A stretch of DNA of 64,000 nucleotides from JANQIO01 sp043513815 (lineage in GTDB: Bacteria; Pseudomonadota; Gammaproteobacteria; Pseudomonadales; Halieaceae): contig CP121313.1 of NCBI GenBank assembly GCA_043513815.1, positions 310,001 through 374,000 on the forward strand. The letters are read 5' to 3'. The position numbers and the translations under genes were made by a program. Shown in pieces: positions 13,846 to 23,746 of the stretch. A model generated the notes under the pieces. It worked only from the letters and a program-made list of their open reading frames with translations, ran no database searches and was not told where the DNA came from. Every line of letters begins with the position of its first letter. Position 1 is the first letter of the stretch.

Positions 13846-16077
13846 GTGCCACATCTCGCACGGGGCATTCTGCTCACAGTATCTATTCTCTTTTTCGTTT
13901 CCTGCAAGGTGCAGGTGGAACCTGGCATAGGCGGGGCGGTGGTCTCCGACTCCGGTGAGTTTGTCTGTTATCCGGGTGAGACTTGCCTGGTGGATGTGTC
14001 GGACACCAGTTTCGACGAGACCTTTCGGGCGGTGGCCTCTGACGGCTATGCCTTCGAGGGCTGGGAACGGCGTCAGGGGGCGTTCTGCGGTGGCCGCACA
14101 GACAGCTGCCGACTCTTTACCGCTCTTTTGGCAGGTAATGAATTCTTCCTGAACTTCCTGAACGATGATGAGCTCACCTATTACCTGGCGCCTGTTTTCA
14201 GCTACCAGGGGTCAGCCGGGGAAGAAAGCACCTACTTTGACGTGGACGCCAACGGGGCAGCCTCGGGTATTGCCACGGCAGATGGCAATATCCTGTACAC
14301 CGAGCGCACGGATGAGGGCCTGCTTGCAACTTACATGCGCACGCCCGATGGCAGCGAAACTTACATAGAGTTTGGGCCCGATGGTCTGCCCAGGGACTTA
14401 CTGCTGCGGGGTTATCTGCTGCGGTTCCGGCAGTTTACCGATACCAGCGTGATCTTCGAGCTGGTCGATTCGGCCGGCAACGGCGTGGTGGGCGAAATAC
14501 CGTTTACGGATGAGCTGGCCACGGTTGTCGGGCGCCTTGTGGATAACGCCGGCGCGGTGCAGTCGCAGGCTGTGTCTTCATCTTTTGCTAAAGCCTCGGT
14601 CGGGCCGGCCTCCACCGTTTCCGCAGAGGCTACCGAAGACCTCGCGAATGGCGTCACTGCGGTCGAATTGGCGCTGGAGATGTTTAATTCCAATTCGCTG
14701 CGACCCCTGTTGGGGAATGTCGCCTCTTCGGTGGTTGAAACTGCCGCCAACAGCTTTGCGGGTCATCTTGCCTCACAGGGAGAACAGCAAACCTCGACTG
14801 ATCTGCAGTTGCGGGTTTTGGCGGGGGCGGGTGTCTGTTATTTATCTGTTTCCGGGGGTGCGCTCATCAAGCTCACCGGCCTGCCTGGGTGCAAGGAATT
14901 TGTTGAGGCCTCCTACGCGGCGGTCAACAGCTGGGCGGTCGAAGTGTCGGAATCTCGCTTCAAGAACACCCTTGATGCGCTCGCCGCGGACGCGCCGCTG
15001 TTCGGTGACGAACTCGACCAGCAGATCGCCAACCAGATTGTCTCGGCCGACAGTTTCCTGGGCGATTACACCCACGACATCGATATTGTCGCGCCGAAGG
15101 ACAACGCGTTTGTACAGCTGTCTGCGCCGATGACCTTGACCGCTACCGTAACCGACCGGGTCACCGAACCACCCATAGACCGCGCCACTACCCTGGAGGT
15201 GGACTACGTCTATGGGGTGGTGAAAGACAAGCGCTACGCCAGGTTCGGTCGCAGTAGCCTTCTGGACGAGACCTACAGCAGCAATGATGACGAGCCCAGC
15301 ATTTCTCTCGTCAGTGCTTCGCCCGGCGAAGTGCGTACTGAGGGCCAGCTGAGTTTCAGCGTGACCGACCTGCCTGAAGGTCGTAACAAAGTGGGCATAG
15401 ACGCAAATACGCTGGGTGTTTTCAGCAGAAAGCGCGTTTCTGTAATCGCAACGCCCTACAAGCCGCCCTTCCAGGTCTTTTGGGGGCTGAACGTGGATGG
15501 CAGCGGTTCGCGCACGGATACCGTTCCCACTGTGGGTCAATCCGGGACATTGACAGCATCGCTGTTTGATGCAGACAACGCGAGGATAGATGATCTCGAC
15601 TACACCTGGGAGGACAGCAACGGTAACGTCTTGTCGAATTCGCAGGTCTACGAGCGCAGTTTTGATGAAGCCGGCGACCTGGTACTGACGGCCAGAACCG
15701 AATACTACGGCGTACCGTTTGAGGCGGTCGCCAATATCGAGGTGGCCGGCGATGTCACCGGCACCTGGCGCTTTATTTCTGTTGTCACCAGCACGTCCGA
15801 TGATGAGTGTGATGATGGCGTGGATATCGCCACCATCTCTGTTGTACAGGAGGGTTCAACAGTAAGGCTGGTAGGCCTGCTTGAAGCGACGATCAATGAT
15901 CGCACCATCCGCTGGAGCAACCTGCTGATACCTGACGGCGAGGGGACGAGTCGCAGCTCAGCCAGCTTGACCGTGTCGGCGGACTACCAAAGCTTTACCG
16001 GCACGGAAAGCTGGTCGTATTCCGAAAGCGGGTTTAGCTGCACCGGCACTTCCGAGATTCGCGGTACCAGGTTGTAA
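13846..16077 (+). CDS. Large lipoprotein, family shared with 58944-61166 (copy A)
   Basis: A 743-residue protein with a lipobox (ILFFVSC at residue 20), so it is a lipoprotein. The next 110 residues form a cysteine-rich module: FVCYPGETCLVDV, FDETFRAVASDGYAFEGWE and FCGGRTDSCRLF. The same cysteine and glycine pattern occurs in the second copy at 58944. The FEGW stretch resembles the cell-wall/adhesin repeats of the Listeria-Bacteroides type. The middle is unassigned; around residue 550 an Ig/PKD-like strand set (GVFSRKRVSVIATPYKPPF, LDYTWEDSNGNVL) is seen, and the last 110 residues form a small beta domain. The start is GTG with AAGGAGG upstream. The function is unknown; a surface or periplasmic role is likely. 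Confidence 0.75.
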   Translation: MPHLARGILLTVSILFFVSCKVQVEPGIGGAVVSDSGEFVCYPGETCLVDVSDTSFDETFRAVASDGYAFEGWERRQGAFCGGRTDSCRLFTALLAGNEFFLNFLNDDELTYYLAPVFSYQGSAGEESTYFDVDANGAASGIATADGNILYTERTDEGLLATYMRTPDGSETYIEFGPDGLPRDLLLRGYLLRFRQFTDTSVIFELVDSAGNGVVGEIPFTDELATVVGRLVDNAGAVQSQAVSSSFAKASVGPASTVSAEATEDLANGVTAVELALEMFNSNSLRPLLGNVASSVVETAANSFAGHLASQGEQQTSTDLQLRVLAGAGVCYLSVSGGALIKLTGLPGCKEFVEASYAAVNSWAVEVSESRFKNTLDALAADAPLFGDELDQQIANQIVSADSFLGDYTHDIDIVAPKDNAFVQLSAPMTLTATVTDRVTEPPIDRATTLEVDYVYGVVKDKRYARFGRSSLLDETYSSNDDEPSISLVSASPGEVRTEGQLSFSVTDLPEGRNKVGIDANTLGVFSRKRVSVIATPYKPPFQVFWGLNVDGSGSRTDTVPTVGQSGTLTASLFDADNARIDDLDYTWEDSNGNVLSNSQVYERSFDEAGDLVLTARTEYYGVPFEAVANIEVAGDVTGTWRFISVVTSTSDDECDDGVDIATISVVQEGSTVRLVGLLEATINDRTIRWSNLLIPDGEGTSRSSASLTVSADYQSFTGTESWSYSESGFSCTGTSEIRGTRL

Positions 16078-16178
16078 GCACCCAGGCATTCAGGAATCAG
16101 GGGGCTATGCGGTCCGGCCTCTTGATATCATCGCCTGCGATGCCGGGATGGATACTTCCCGGATAACAGAGGCGAGAG

Positions 16179-16535
16179 ATGAAACTCAACTACTTCGTGA
16201 TTGGAACCAATCATATGGAACGGTCCGTCGCGTTCTACGACGAGCTGTTTGCCGGCAGCGATATCAGCAAGATTCATTCAGAGGGTCGCATGACACTGTG
16301 GTCCGAAGGCGACTTCATGTTTGCCCTCGCTGAGCCATTCGACGGGCAGCCGGCTACGGTCGGCAACGGCAGCATGGCCGGACTCAATGTGGACTCTCGC
16401 GCAGAGGTTGACCGTCTCTATGCGCTGGCCCTGGAATTGGGAGGCACTGACGAGGGCCAGCCCGGCATTCGCTCCGGACGCTATGCCGCCTATGCCAGAG
16501 ATCTTGACGGCAATAAGCTGTGCTTTTTTGAGTAG
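16179..16535 (+). CDS. VOC family protein
   Basis: A 118-residue VOC (glyoxalase-like) protein: NYFVIGTNHMERSVAFYDEL at the start, RYAAYARDLDGNKLCFFE at the end, each typical of a half of the fold. GGCGAGAG precedes the ATG. It lies about 130 bases upstream of uup on the same strand but with its own spacing, so it is probably a separate unit. The substrate is unknown. Confidence 0.82.
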   Translation: MKLNYFVIGTNHMERSVAFYDELFAGSDISKIHSEGRMTLWSEGDFMFALAEPFDGQPATVGNGSMAGLNVDSRAEVDRLYALALELGGTDEGQPGIRSGRYAAYARDLDGNKLCFFE

Positions 16536-16663
16536 TTCCACCACCAAACCCTGGGTCTCGTAGGCTGTTGACGCGGCGCGAGCCCGCGAGAATATCCAGC
16601 CGCGGCTTCTCCAGTACGGGGTAGTTCACGTACAATCGGCGCCCCTTCGCCACTATCAATCAC

Positions 16664-18547
16664 ATGCCACTCCTCAAGCTCGACAAGCTCAGCCTCCAAT
16701 TTGGCACCCAGGTGATTCTCGACGCCGTCGAGTTCAACGTGGAGCCCGGTGACCGTATCGGCTTGCTGGGGCGCAATGGGGCGGGCAAGTCGACCCTGCT
16801 CAAGGTTATTCTCGGCGAAATGCAGGCGGAGAGCGGCGAGCGCTGGGTGCGGCCCGGTACCCGCATTGCCTATCTTGACCAGGCGCTGCCGAATGCCGAT
16901 GAGCAGGATGTCTATGATGTTGTGGCCCATGGCCTGGCGGATGTGGGCGATGTGCTGGCGCGCTATCACCACTGCATTCTCGAAGGCGATATGGACGGGC
17001 TGGCCCGCGCCCAGGCTGAGCTGGAGGCGAAGGACGGCTGGTTGCTGGCACAGCGGGTAGAGTCGGTGATCAGCCAGCTACAGCTACCGGGTGACGCGAA
17101 AATGAAAACCCTGTCCGGCGGCTGGCGCCGGCGCGTGGCGCTGGGGCAGGCGCTGGTGAGTGAACCGGATATTCTGTTGCTGGATGAACCCACCAACCAC
17201 CTGGATATTCCCGCCATTGAGTGGCTGGAGAAAATGCTCCGGGATTACACGGGTGCGATACTTTTCATCACTCACGACCGGGCCTTCCTGCAGGGGCTGG
17301 CCACCACCATTGCCGAACTGGACCGTGGCCACCTGCGCCGCTGGGAAGGTGACTACCAGGGCTTTCTGCGCTTCCGTGACCAGCAGCTGGCGGCGGAAGA
17401 GAAGGAAAACGCCCTCTTCGACAAGCGCCTGGCGGAAGAAGAGAAGTGGATTCGCCAGGGCATCAAGGCGCGGCGTACCCGTAATGAAGGCCGGGTGCGG
17501 GCGCTCAAGGCCATGCGCGATGAGCGCAGCCAGCGCCGGGAGCGCACCGGCCAGGCCAATTTCCGGGTGGAGTCGGCGGACCGTTCCGGCAAGCGGGTAG
17601 CGGAAGTGGAGAATGCCAGCGTCAGTTATGACGGCAAGCGGGTAATAGCCGGGCTGACGACGCTGGTCACCCGCGGTGATCGCATCGGCATTGTCGGTGC
17701 CAACGGCGCGGGGAAGACCACGCTGCTCAAGTTGCTGCTGGGTGAACTCGAGCCCGACAGCGGCAAGGTGACCCTGGGCACCAAGCTGGAGGTCGCCTAT
17801 TTCGACCAGCTTCGCGCGCATCTCGACCCTGAGAAAGACCTGATCGACAACGTTTGCGGTGGCCAGGACTTTATCGAGATAGGCGGTTCCCGCCGTCACG
17901 CCATTTCCTACCTCGGGGATTTCCTGTTCGCCCCGGACCGGGTGCGCACGCCTGTGAAGGCCCTGTCAGGCGGTGAGCAGAATCGCGCGATTCTCGCTCG
18001 ACTGTTCTCAAAGCCCGCCAACCTGCTGGTACTGGACGAGCCCACCAACGATCTGGACGTGGAAACCCTGGAACTGCTGGAAGAGATCCTGATGGACTAC
18101 AAGGGCACGGTGCTGCTGGTGAGTCACGACCGGGCCTTTATGGACAACGTGGTCACCAGCATTCTGGTGCTTGAGGGCAACGGTCGGGTCAGTGAGCATG
18201 TGGGTGGCTACAGTGACTGGGCTTCCAGAGGTGGGCGGCTGGTCGGGTTGGATGATCCGGCGCCTTCGTCCACCGGCGCTCAGGATGAGCCCGACAAGTC
18301 TGCTGCCGGGGAGAAGCCGAAAGCGAAGGCGAAAAAGTTGTCCTACAAGGACCAGCGGGAGCTGGATGGCTTGCCGGACCGCATTGAGAGCCTGGAGACT
18401 CAACAGGCCGAGTTGGAGGCGAAGATTTCTGCGCCTGATTTTTACGAGCAGGGGCATGAGGTGACTAGCGCGGTGCTTGAGGAGTTGGCGGGTGTGCAGG
18501 CGGAGCTGGAGGCGGCGTTTGCGCGGTGGGAGGAGTTGGCGGATTAG
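16664..18547 (+). CDS. uup: ABC-F family ATPase Uup
   Basis: A 627-residue soluble protein with two ABC ATPase domains and no membrane part. Walker A motifs are GRNGAGKST (about residue 36) and GANGAGKTT (about 345); signatures are LSGGWRRR and LSGGEQNR; Walker B regions are LLLDEPTNHLD and LVLDEPTNDLD. The linker between domains is charged (ARRTRNEGRVRALKAMRDER). The C-terminal 90 residues are a coiled coil with a lysine-rich start (KPKAKAKKLSYKDQRELDGL), which separates Uup from EttA-type proteins. ABC-F proteins act on the ribosome; Uup is also linked to branched DNA and transposon excision. A dead copy of its 5' end lies at 11195. Confidence 0.93.
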   Translation: MPLLKLDKLSLQFGTQVILDAVEFNVEPGDRIGLLGRNGAGKSTLLKVILGEMQAESGERWVRPGTRIAYLDQALPNADEQDVYDVVAHGLADVGDVLARYHHCILEGDMDGLARAQAELEAKDGWLLAQRVESVISQLQLPGDAKMKTLSGGWRRRVALGQALVSEPDILLLDEPTNHLDIPAIEWLEKMLRDYTGAILFITHDRAFLQGLATTIAELDRGHLRRWEGDYQGFLRFRDQQLAAEEKENALFDKRLAEEEKWIRQGIKARRTRNEGRVRALKAMRDERSQRRERTGQANFRVESADRSGKRVAEVENASVSYDGKRVIAGLTTLVTRGDRIGIVGANGAGKTTLLKLLLGELEPDSGKVTLGTKLEVAYFDQLRAHLDPEKDLIDNVCGGQDFIEIGGSRRHAISYLGDFLFAPDRVRTPVKALSGGEQNRAILARLFSKPANLLVLDEPTNDLDVETLELLEEILMDYKGTVLLVSHDRAFMDNVVTSILVLEGNGRVSEHVGGYSDWASRGGRLVGLDDPAPSSTGAQDEPDKSAAGEKPKAKAKKLSYKDQRELDGLPDRIESLETQQAELEAKISAPDFYEQGHEVTSAVLEELAGVQAELEAAFARWEELAD

Positions 18548-18682
18548 GAGGGGTTATTTCACTGGATTCCCCTGCGCGGGCCGCCGCTTTCGCGGGAATG
18601 ACGGTGGGGCCTGGTCTTTGCGCGGAGGTCAGTGCATAAGCGAACTACCGCCAGAAAGAGTAATCGGCCCGGCGCGTCATCT

Positions 18683-19468
18683 TCAGAATGTGAAGCTTGC
18701 ACCCAGGACGGGGCCGGTCAGGTACAGGTCGAGCTTGTAACTGGGGGTTTCAAAGTCGAGGCTCATGTGACGGTAACCGGCCACGATCGATCCCCAGGAA
18801 AACCCGTAGCCAACGGTGCCGAAAGCCTGCCACACGGAATCTGAGTCCCCGAAGCCATAGTCCGCCATCAATGACGCTTTCCAGCGCTCCCCGAAATTGT
18901 GGCTCATGCGAACACCGAACACTGCATCACTCCAGGTTCTGGTAGTCGAGGCCGTGATTTTGTTGGGCAGAATGCCTCCCCTGGCTGAGACTTCGGATTC
19001 GATATCGTAGTAGCGTCCGCCGCCGTAAACAGTGACGAAGGTATTTTCCTGGTCGACGAGAAGATATCCAATGCCGGCCTGATAGATGTTGCCGTCGAAG
19101 CTGACTTCAGCATCGGAGCTCGGCAGCAGGTTGCCTAGCTTGACATCACCATCCTGCGACACGTTTGCCCAGACGCTGTCGAAAAAAGCCGTCCAGCGTT
19201 CGCCGCGCCACTCGCTGTAGAGCATGAAACCGATGTCTGTCCACTCTTCATCCGTGGATACGTCGAGCCGTGGCGGGAAGTTGATAGGGCTCTCATCGTT
19301 GATGTCCTTCGAGCTTGAACCCAGCGTGCCGTCCATGCCGGCCAGCCACCCGTACGGAGCGATGGTTATTCCCGGCTGCCAGCCGGTTTTTCTTTCGGCG
19401 AAGGTGCCGGCCGAGGCGGTAAGCAAGACCAAAGCTGCGGCGGTCGCAGCACTCAGGCGGTAGCTCAT
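18683..19468 (-). CDS. Outer-membrane beta-barrel protein
   Basis: A 261-residue protein with a signal peptide (MSYRLSAATAAALVLLTASA, cleavage near TFA-ER). The mature part is made of alternating beta strands (ITIAPYGWLAGMDG, WTDIGFMLYSEWRGERWTAF, VTVYGGGRYYDIES, GYGFSWGSIVAGYRHMSLDF) and ends in GASFTF with a terminal phenylalanine, as BAM-inserted barrels do. The frame opens 21 bases upstream, but the signal peptide favours the ATG at 19468. It is convergent with uup. The function is unknown. Confidence 0.78.
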   Translation of the reverse strand: MSYRLSAATAAALVLLTASAGTFAERKTGWQPGITIAPYGWLAGMDGTLGSSSKDINDESPINFPPRLDVSTDEEWTDIGFMLYSEWRGERWTAFFDSVWANVSQDGDVKLGNLLPSSDAEVSFDGNIYQAGIGYLLVDQENTFVTVYGGGRYYDIESEVSARGGILPNKITASTTRTWSDAVFGVRMSHNFGERWKASLMADYGFGDSDSVWQAFGTVGYGFSWGSIVAGYRHMSLDFETPSYKLDLYLTGPVLGASFTF

Positions 19469-19608
19469 CAAGCAATCCCTAAAAACCAAGTCATTGTTAT
19501 TCTATAGGAAAAGGCGCTTATAAATATCTTTCTGACCACCCGTGAGCTTGCTGCGTGGGAGCACTTCGGCATCATCGGGTGCCGGGCTGTGCTGATCGGG
19601 AGGGTCTA

Positions 19609-20379
19609 TCAATCCAGCAGCACGTCCGAGCAGATACTGCGCACATCGTGGGCCTGGCCACCTTGTTCGAGAGTGAGGTAGAGGGTGATCAGGTAGAACC
19701 CCACGAAGATGAAGTCGCTGTGGAGCTTGTAGTCGTGCTCGATGAAGAAGGCGAACAGCTCGTCGAAGGAGGCCTTGAAGGCATCAATCGCGAAAGTCTG
19801 GGCACGTTGGTCGATACCGAAGTGGCTGTTGAGTAGCGCCTTTAATTCCGTCTCAGCTTTTTTGCTCATGCCTGGCTTGAGCATGCCCATTTGTTTGAGG
19901 GCCCGATCGAAGGCTTTGTCGTCATCTGAGTAAAAAGAGCGATAGAGTGCCACCATGCCCTCGCGGAATTCCGGCCGCAGCCGAATCCACAGGCCGTTGG
20001 GGGCATAGTGCAGGGTGTCTTCATCGAGCCCGAAACGTACCGCCCTAAGGTCGATAAACAGGCCGTCGTCGTGGAGCCATTGCGCGAAATAGAGCTGCAG
20101 GATCGCATCACCGGCGGCCTGCAGCGCGTCCTCGTCTCTGACCTTGTCCAGCCGTTTCACGCCTCGCAGCTTCTTGACCCAGGCAATCTCGGGTGCCGCC
20201 TCGCTCAGATCGTCGCGCAGGTCTGCCACTCCCCGGCCGGTAACATAGCGGGAGCTGACCTCGCGCATCGCCCCCAAAAGCGGCTTCCATTCGATGGCGT
20301 CCCAGCCGCTGGTGGGTACAAAGCGCGCGAGCTGGCGCAGATCCTTGGGAACAAAGGGAGGTAGTTTCACCGACGGCAT
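19609..20379 (-). CDS. Hypothetical protein (256 aa)
   Basis: A 256-residue soluble-looking protein rich in charged and aromatic residues, without signal peptide or obvious motif. Recognisable features are the basic/hydrophobic N-terminus (PSVKLPPFVPKDLRQLARF), a helix-rich centre (ALQAAGDAILQLYFAQWLH) and a hydrophobic C-terminal stretch (FIFVGFYLITLYLTLEQGG). Codon use matches the neighbours, so it is a real gene. I do not recognise the family. It is transcribed in the same direction as the XRE regulator about 60 bases upstream. Confidence 0.6.
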   Translation of the reverse strand: MPSVKLPPFVPKDLRQLARFVPTSGWDAIEWKPLLGAMREVSSRYVTGRGVADLRDDLSEAAPEIAWVKKLRGVKRLDKVRDEDALQAAGDAILQLYFAQWLHDDGLFIDLRAVRFGLDEDTLHYAPNGLWIRLRPEFREGMVALYRSFYSDDDKAFDRALKQMGMLKPGMSKKAETELKALLNSHFGIDQRAQTFAIDAFKASFDELFAFFIEHDYKLHSDFIFVGFYLITLYLTLEQGGQAHDVRSICSDVLLD

Positions 20380-20439
20380 GATGTGTAGGTCAGGAGACCT
20401 TCATCTTGCGGTCGCCGCCGCTGTCATGCAAGTCTGCCG

Positions 20440-21273
20440 TCAGCCCGTCGGTACACTGTCGAGATAGGCTCGCAGCTCAAAATCGCTTTGGGCATCGGCG
20501 GGATAGAAGGTTTCAATCGTCAAGCCCTCCACCGTCGCCGCCATGGGGGCGGCAAACTTGAGCCGGGTGGTCACCAGGGAGATTTCGCGGTCATGCAGGC
20601 GAATGGTCATGGGCACCGCAAAATCCTGGGCATGGGGAATACTGGTTGGTTGAGGTGTGGGGTCACTCTCCATCCAGTCGTGCACGTCCGCAGACAGTGC
20701 TTCCAGAGACGGATTGCCGGGGTACATCAATAGCTGGCCCTGAAGGGAGCGCAGCAGGATGCCGGAAAGCTGTGGCCAGTTCACGATATGCCTGCGGATG
20801 CCCTGCGGGTGGAATACCAGGCGCATGATGTTTCCTTCACCCACGCTTTCCAGTACGTCGGGCTCAACGAGCTGGGCGAGCAGCAGGCGATGGGATGCAT
20901 TGTCCGCCAGCACATCCCAGGCGGGACTAACTGCGAATGCGGGAAACGGGCTGTGACTGTCGAGGATCATGGACACCACGTGGCGCACATGCCCCATCCT
21001 GTCGTCGCTGATCGGCGACTCGTCGTAGCGGGGTGCGAATCCCGCCAACACCAGCAGGTGATTCTGTTCCTGTAAGGGAATCTGGAGAGTGTCGGCCAGA
21101 GCCAGCAGCGTCTGTGGGCTGGCCTTGCCGCGCCCCGTTTCGATAAAGCTCAGATGCCGTGCCGATATGTCCGCCAGGCCGGCCAGCGCCATCTGGCTGA
21201 GTTTCCTGTGCAATCGCCACGACCTGATGTGCTCGCCGACTCCGGGCTCGGTTTTCCGTCGCTCAAGACCCAT
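20440..21273 (-). CDS. XRE-family regulator with MmyB-like ligand-binding domain
   Basis: About 277 residues. The N-terminal helix-turn-helix (GEHIRSWRLHRKLSQMALAG then ISARHLSFIETGRGKAS) is of the cro/C1 type. The remainder matches the MmyB-like domain: SPAWDVLADNASHRLL, MRLVFHPQGIRRHIVNWPQL, and a final DFAVPMTIRLHDREISLVTT. These regulators often bind fatty-acid-like ligands and control a neighbouring oxidoreductase or hydrolase gene. The frame opens to 21342 (TTG), where it would overlap the upstream hydrolase stop, but the usual family start lies at M-G-L-E-R-R, 21273. It follows the alpha/beta hydrolase gene and probably shares its transcript or regulates it. Confidence 0.85.
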   Translation of the reverse strand: MGLERRKTEPGVGEHIRSWRLHRKLSQMALAGLADISARHLSFIETGRGKASPQTLLALADTLQIPLQEQNHLLVLAGFAPRYDESPISDDRMGHVRHVVSMILDSHSPFPAFAVSPAWDVLADNASHRLLLAQLVEPDVLESVGEGNIMRLVFHPQGIRRHIVNWPQLSGILLRSLQGQLLMYPGNPSLEALSADVHDWMESDPTPQPTSIPHAQDFAVPMTIRLHDREISLVTTRLKFAAPMAATVEGLTIETFYPADAQSDFELRAYLDSVPTG

Positions 21274-21338
21274 CGAATGTAACCCCTGCGCTGAGCGTGA
21301 CATCACATCATGCATGCTTGTTCGCGGGCGCGGAAATG

Positions 21339-22346
21339 TCAATTTGCGCCAGCCACTACCGAGTTCGTGAATTCGCCAATGTGATGGACCAGAGCATCCG
21401 GTCCGTCGACGTAAATGGCATGTGTTGCCCCTGGCACAATGACCTGGCGGCTGTTGGTCGACAGCTTCAGCAGGTCGCGCTGCATCTGATTCCAGACCGC
21501 CTGTGCCTCGCCGCAGTCAACCCCGGTGGATCCGTCGGCGGCGCAGTAGGTGTGGGCGCTGTTGCCGGCCGACACTACCAGCAGTGGCAGCTCACCCAGG
21601 TCTGGCGTTGCGCGAACGGCATCTGGCAGCGAGGTCATGCTGGTAATGAATTCTGCATTGAGTGCTGGCCAGTAGTCGGTGGTCATCATAATGGCCGCGA
21701 TGTCCGCCTCTTGCTGTTCGCTGGCAAAGCCCTGGGCTGGCAGGCCCATGGCACGCATCAGCCCGAAGCGTGCCATCCAGGTGGCGATGCCCATTTGCCC
21801 AAGGGTCTGTTCCATTAGCGCATTGACACTGGAGGGGAAGCGTTGCCATTGATCCTCGTGGGCCGCATCGGCCAGTACCATTCCCGCCACATCCTCCGGG
21901 TACAGGGTGGCATACATCCGTGTGAGATAGCCGCCCATGGAGTGCCCCACCAGAATATAGGGCGGCGGCTCGCCCGCCAGTTGCAGCAAGTCGTGCAGGT
22001 CGCGGGCGTAGGCTTGCCCGGTCATCGAGCGCCGCGGTGGCTGGCTCAATCCCAGCCCTGCGCGGTCATAGGTGCATATGCGGGTGAAATCTGCGAGATC
22101 GGCCTGGATATGGCGCCAGTGAGCAGACCAACTGCCGGCTCCCGGCTCGATCACCACGGTGGTCTGACCCTTGCCAACACAGTGGATGAACAATGAGTGG
22201 CCGTTCACCTCGCGCAATTCATGGCCGGCCGCGAGCCGGCGCAGGTCTTGTTGGCTGCCAAAAACCTGGTACAGGTAGCCGGCAGCCAGCAGCGTCAGCG
22301 GCAGCCCGATGGCAACAAGGGCGAGTGCTTGCAGGGCACGTCTCAC
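21339..22346 (-). CDS. Alpha/beta hydrolase, membrane-anchored
   Basis: A 335-residue alpha/beta hydrolase with an N-terminal hydrophobic segment (ALALVAIGLPLTLLAAGYLY) that may be a signal anchor. The nucleophile elbow GHSMGG is intact (around residue 145), with the oxyanion region EPGAGSWSAHW and the acid/histidine ends in LPLLVVSAGN and GATHAIYVDGPD. These features fit a haloperoxidase/lipase-like esterase. The substrate is unknown. The MmyB-type regulator follows in the same direction. Confidence 0.85.
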   Translation of the reverse strand: MRRALQALALVAIGLPLTLLAAGYLYQVFGSQQDLRRLAAGHELREVNGHSLFIHCVGKGQTTVVIEPGAGSWSAHWRHIQADLADFTRICTYDRAGLGLSQPPRRSMTGQAYARDLHDLLQLAGEPPPYILVGHSMGGYLTRMYATLYPEDVAGMVLADAAHEDQWQRFPSSVNALMEQTLGQMGIATWMARFGLMRAMGLPAQGFASEQQEADIAAIMMTTDYWPALNAEFITSMTSLPDAVRATPDLGELPLLVVSAGNSAHTYCAADGSTGVDCGEAQAVWNQMQRDLLKLSTNSRQVIVPGATHAIYVDGPDALVHHIGEFTNSVVAGAN

Positions 22347-22497
22347 GTGACCTCCTGATCAAGAAAGTGCGGCGGTGGCGCAGGAGGGTCGATTATGGCG
22401 GCGTTGGTAAGCGTGGCAATTACCTGGCGGGTAAGATCGCCAGTACGCTTTTGCAGCTAGCCCACTGCAGGGCGGGTGAAACTGTCGCGGTGTTCGG

Positions 22498-23589
22498 TCA
22501 GGGCAGCTTGCCGTAGAAGTCCCGCAACCAGCTGGCCCACTGTTCGGCATCGGTCTGCTGGAAGGCCCGCCCCAGGCTGAACTCCATCACGCTGTGGCCG
22601 TCCACCACGGCGCGGGGCATGGGCATAATGAATACGCGGCGCTGCTCGCTGAATTTGATGGCGTGCTCCACCAGGATGTCGGGCTCGATGGGCAGTCGCA
22701 GGTGAAACAGGTTAGTGGGCGGTACCGCGGGCGTGGTGGTAAAGCCCAGTGACTGGAATTCGGACGCCAGCCAGCGGGCGGCGTCGACGGCGGCGGGCAT
22801 GGCGTCGAGGTTGCGCTCCAGCCCGGCCCGGGCCGCCAGCACATAGGGGAACAGTGAGTAGAGGTTGCCCCCGGCGCGGGCGATGCCGACCTTTGCCTCT
22901 TCGATGAAGTCCTCCGGGCCTGCCAGCACAGAGCCGGCGATGCCGCCGATGTCCTTGTAGAAGCTGACATACACCGAGTCGAACAGGGCGGCAATCTCGG
23001 CCATGGACTTGCCGTAGTGCGGCATGCACTGCCAAAGCCGGGCGCCGTCCATATGCAGTTTGGTGCCCTGACCGCGTGCCCACTCGGCCTGGGCGACCAG
23101 TTCGTCCCATGGTGGTAGCTGCCCGCCAATTTCGCGCATGGGCAATTCCAGCAGAACGGCGGACAGGTCGCCGGCGCCCTTGAGGTCGCTGAGGGTGGGC
23201 ACGTTGCCGGGTTCGCCCAGCAGCACACCCTCCAGGCCGTAAAGCTCGCTGTAGGCCTGGTGCTCATGTAGCTCAAGATGGCTGGTGTGATGAAACCCCA
23301 CCCGCCGGGAGCCGGCCCGGTCCGCCCAGGTGCGCAGGGCAATATTCTGGGCCATGGTGCCGCTGACCAGAAATACCGCCGCGGGCTTGCCCAGCAGCGC
23401 GGCGATGTCTCGCTGGAAGGACTCGATCAGCTCGCCCTGCCCGTACATGTCCTGGGCATCGTAGCGTTCTGCCCAGCGGTCGATGTCGGCAAGCTGCTCG
23501 GCCATGCTGAGCCTCGGGTGACCGGTGATACGGTATTTGCAGGTGGCGGCCACCGCCTGGTAACGGTCCTGGAGCGTGTCTGAAATCAT
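22498..23589 (-). CDS. Threonine aldolase-family PLP enzyme (beta-eliminating lyase)
   Basis: A 363-residue fold-type I PLP enzyme of the threonine aldolase/beta-eliminating lyase family. The PLP lysine lies in SFYKDIGGIAGSVLAG (around residue 210), the ring-stacking histidine region is GFHHTSHLELHEHQ, and the aspartate binding the pyridine nitrogen is in KLHMDGARLWQ. Threonine aldolases split L-threonine to glycine and acetaldehyde; the related lyases act on other beta-hydroxy amino acids. No operon partner is evident; the next gene upstream is divergent. Confidence 0.85.
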   Translation of the reverse strand: MISDTLQDRYQAVAATCKYRITGHPRLSMAEQLADIDRWAERYDAQDMYGQGELIESFQRDIAALLGKPAAVFLVSGTMAQNIALRTWADRAGSRRVGFHHTSHLELHEHQAYSELYGLEGVLLGEPGNVPTLSDLKGAGDLSAVLLELPMREIGGQLPPWDELVAQAEWARGQGTKLHMDGARLWQCMPHYGKSMAEIAALFDSVYVSFYKDIGGIAGSVLAGPEDFIEEAKVGIARAGGNLYSLFPYVLAARAGLERNLDAMPAAVDAARWLASEFQSLGFTTTPAVPPTNLFHLRLPIEPDILVEHAIKFSEQRRVFIMPMPRAVVDGHSVMEFSLGRAFQQTDAEQWASWLRDFYGKLP

Positions 23590-23746
23590 GGCTGGGATGA
23601 TACGGGTTTCATGGTGAACAAGTCAGCCCGTGACCGCTGTAACGGTTCTGCCGCCAAAGACACCGGCGTATGCCGCCGGAGTGCAGCGCTGTGCACCTAC
23701 TGGGAATTTTGGCAGACTGCGGGCATACCAATAACAAGGCTCCATC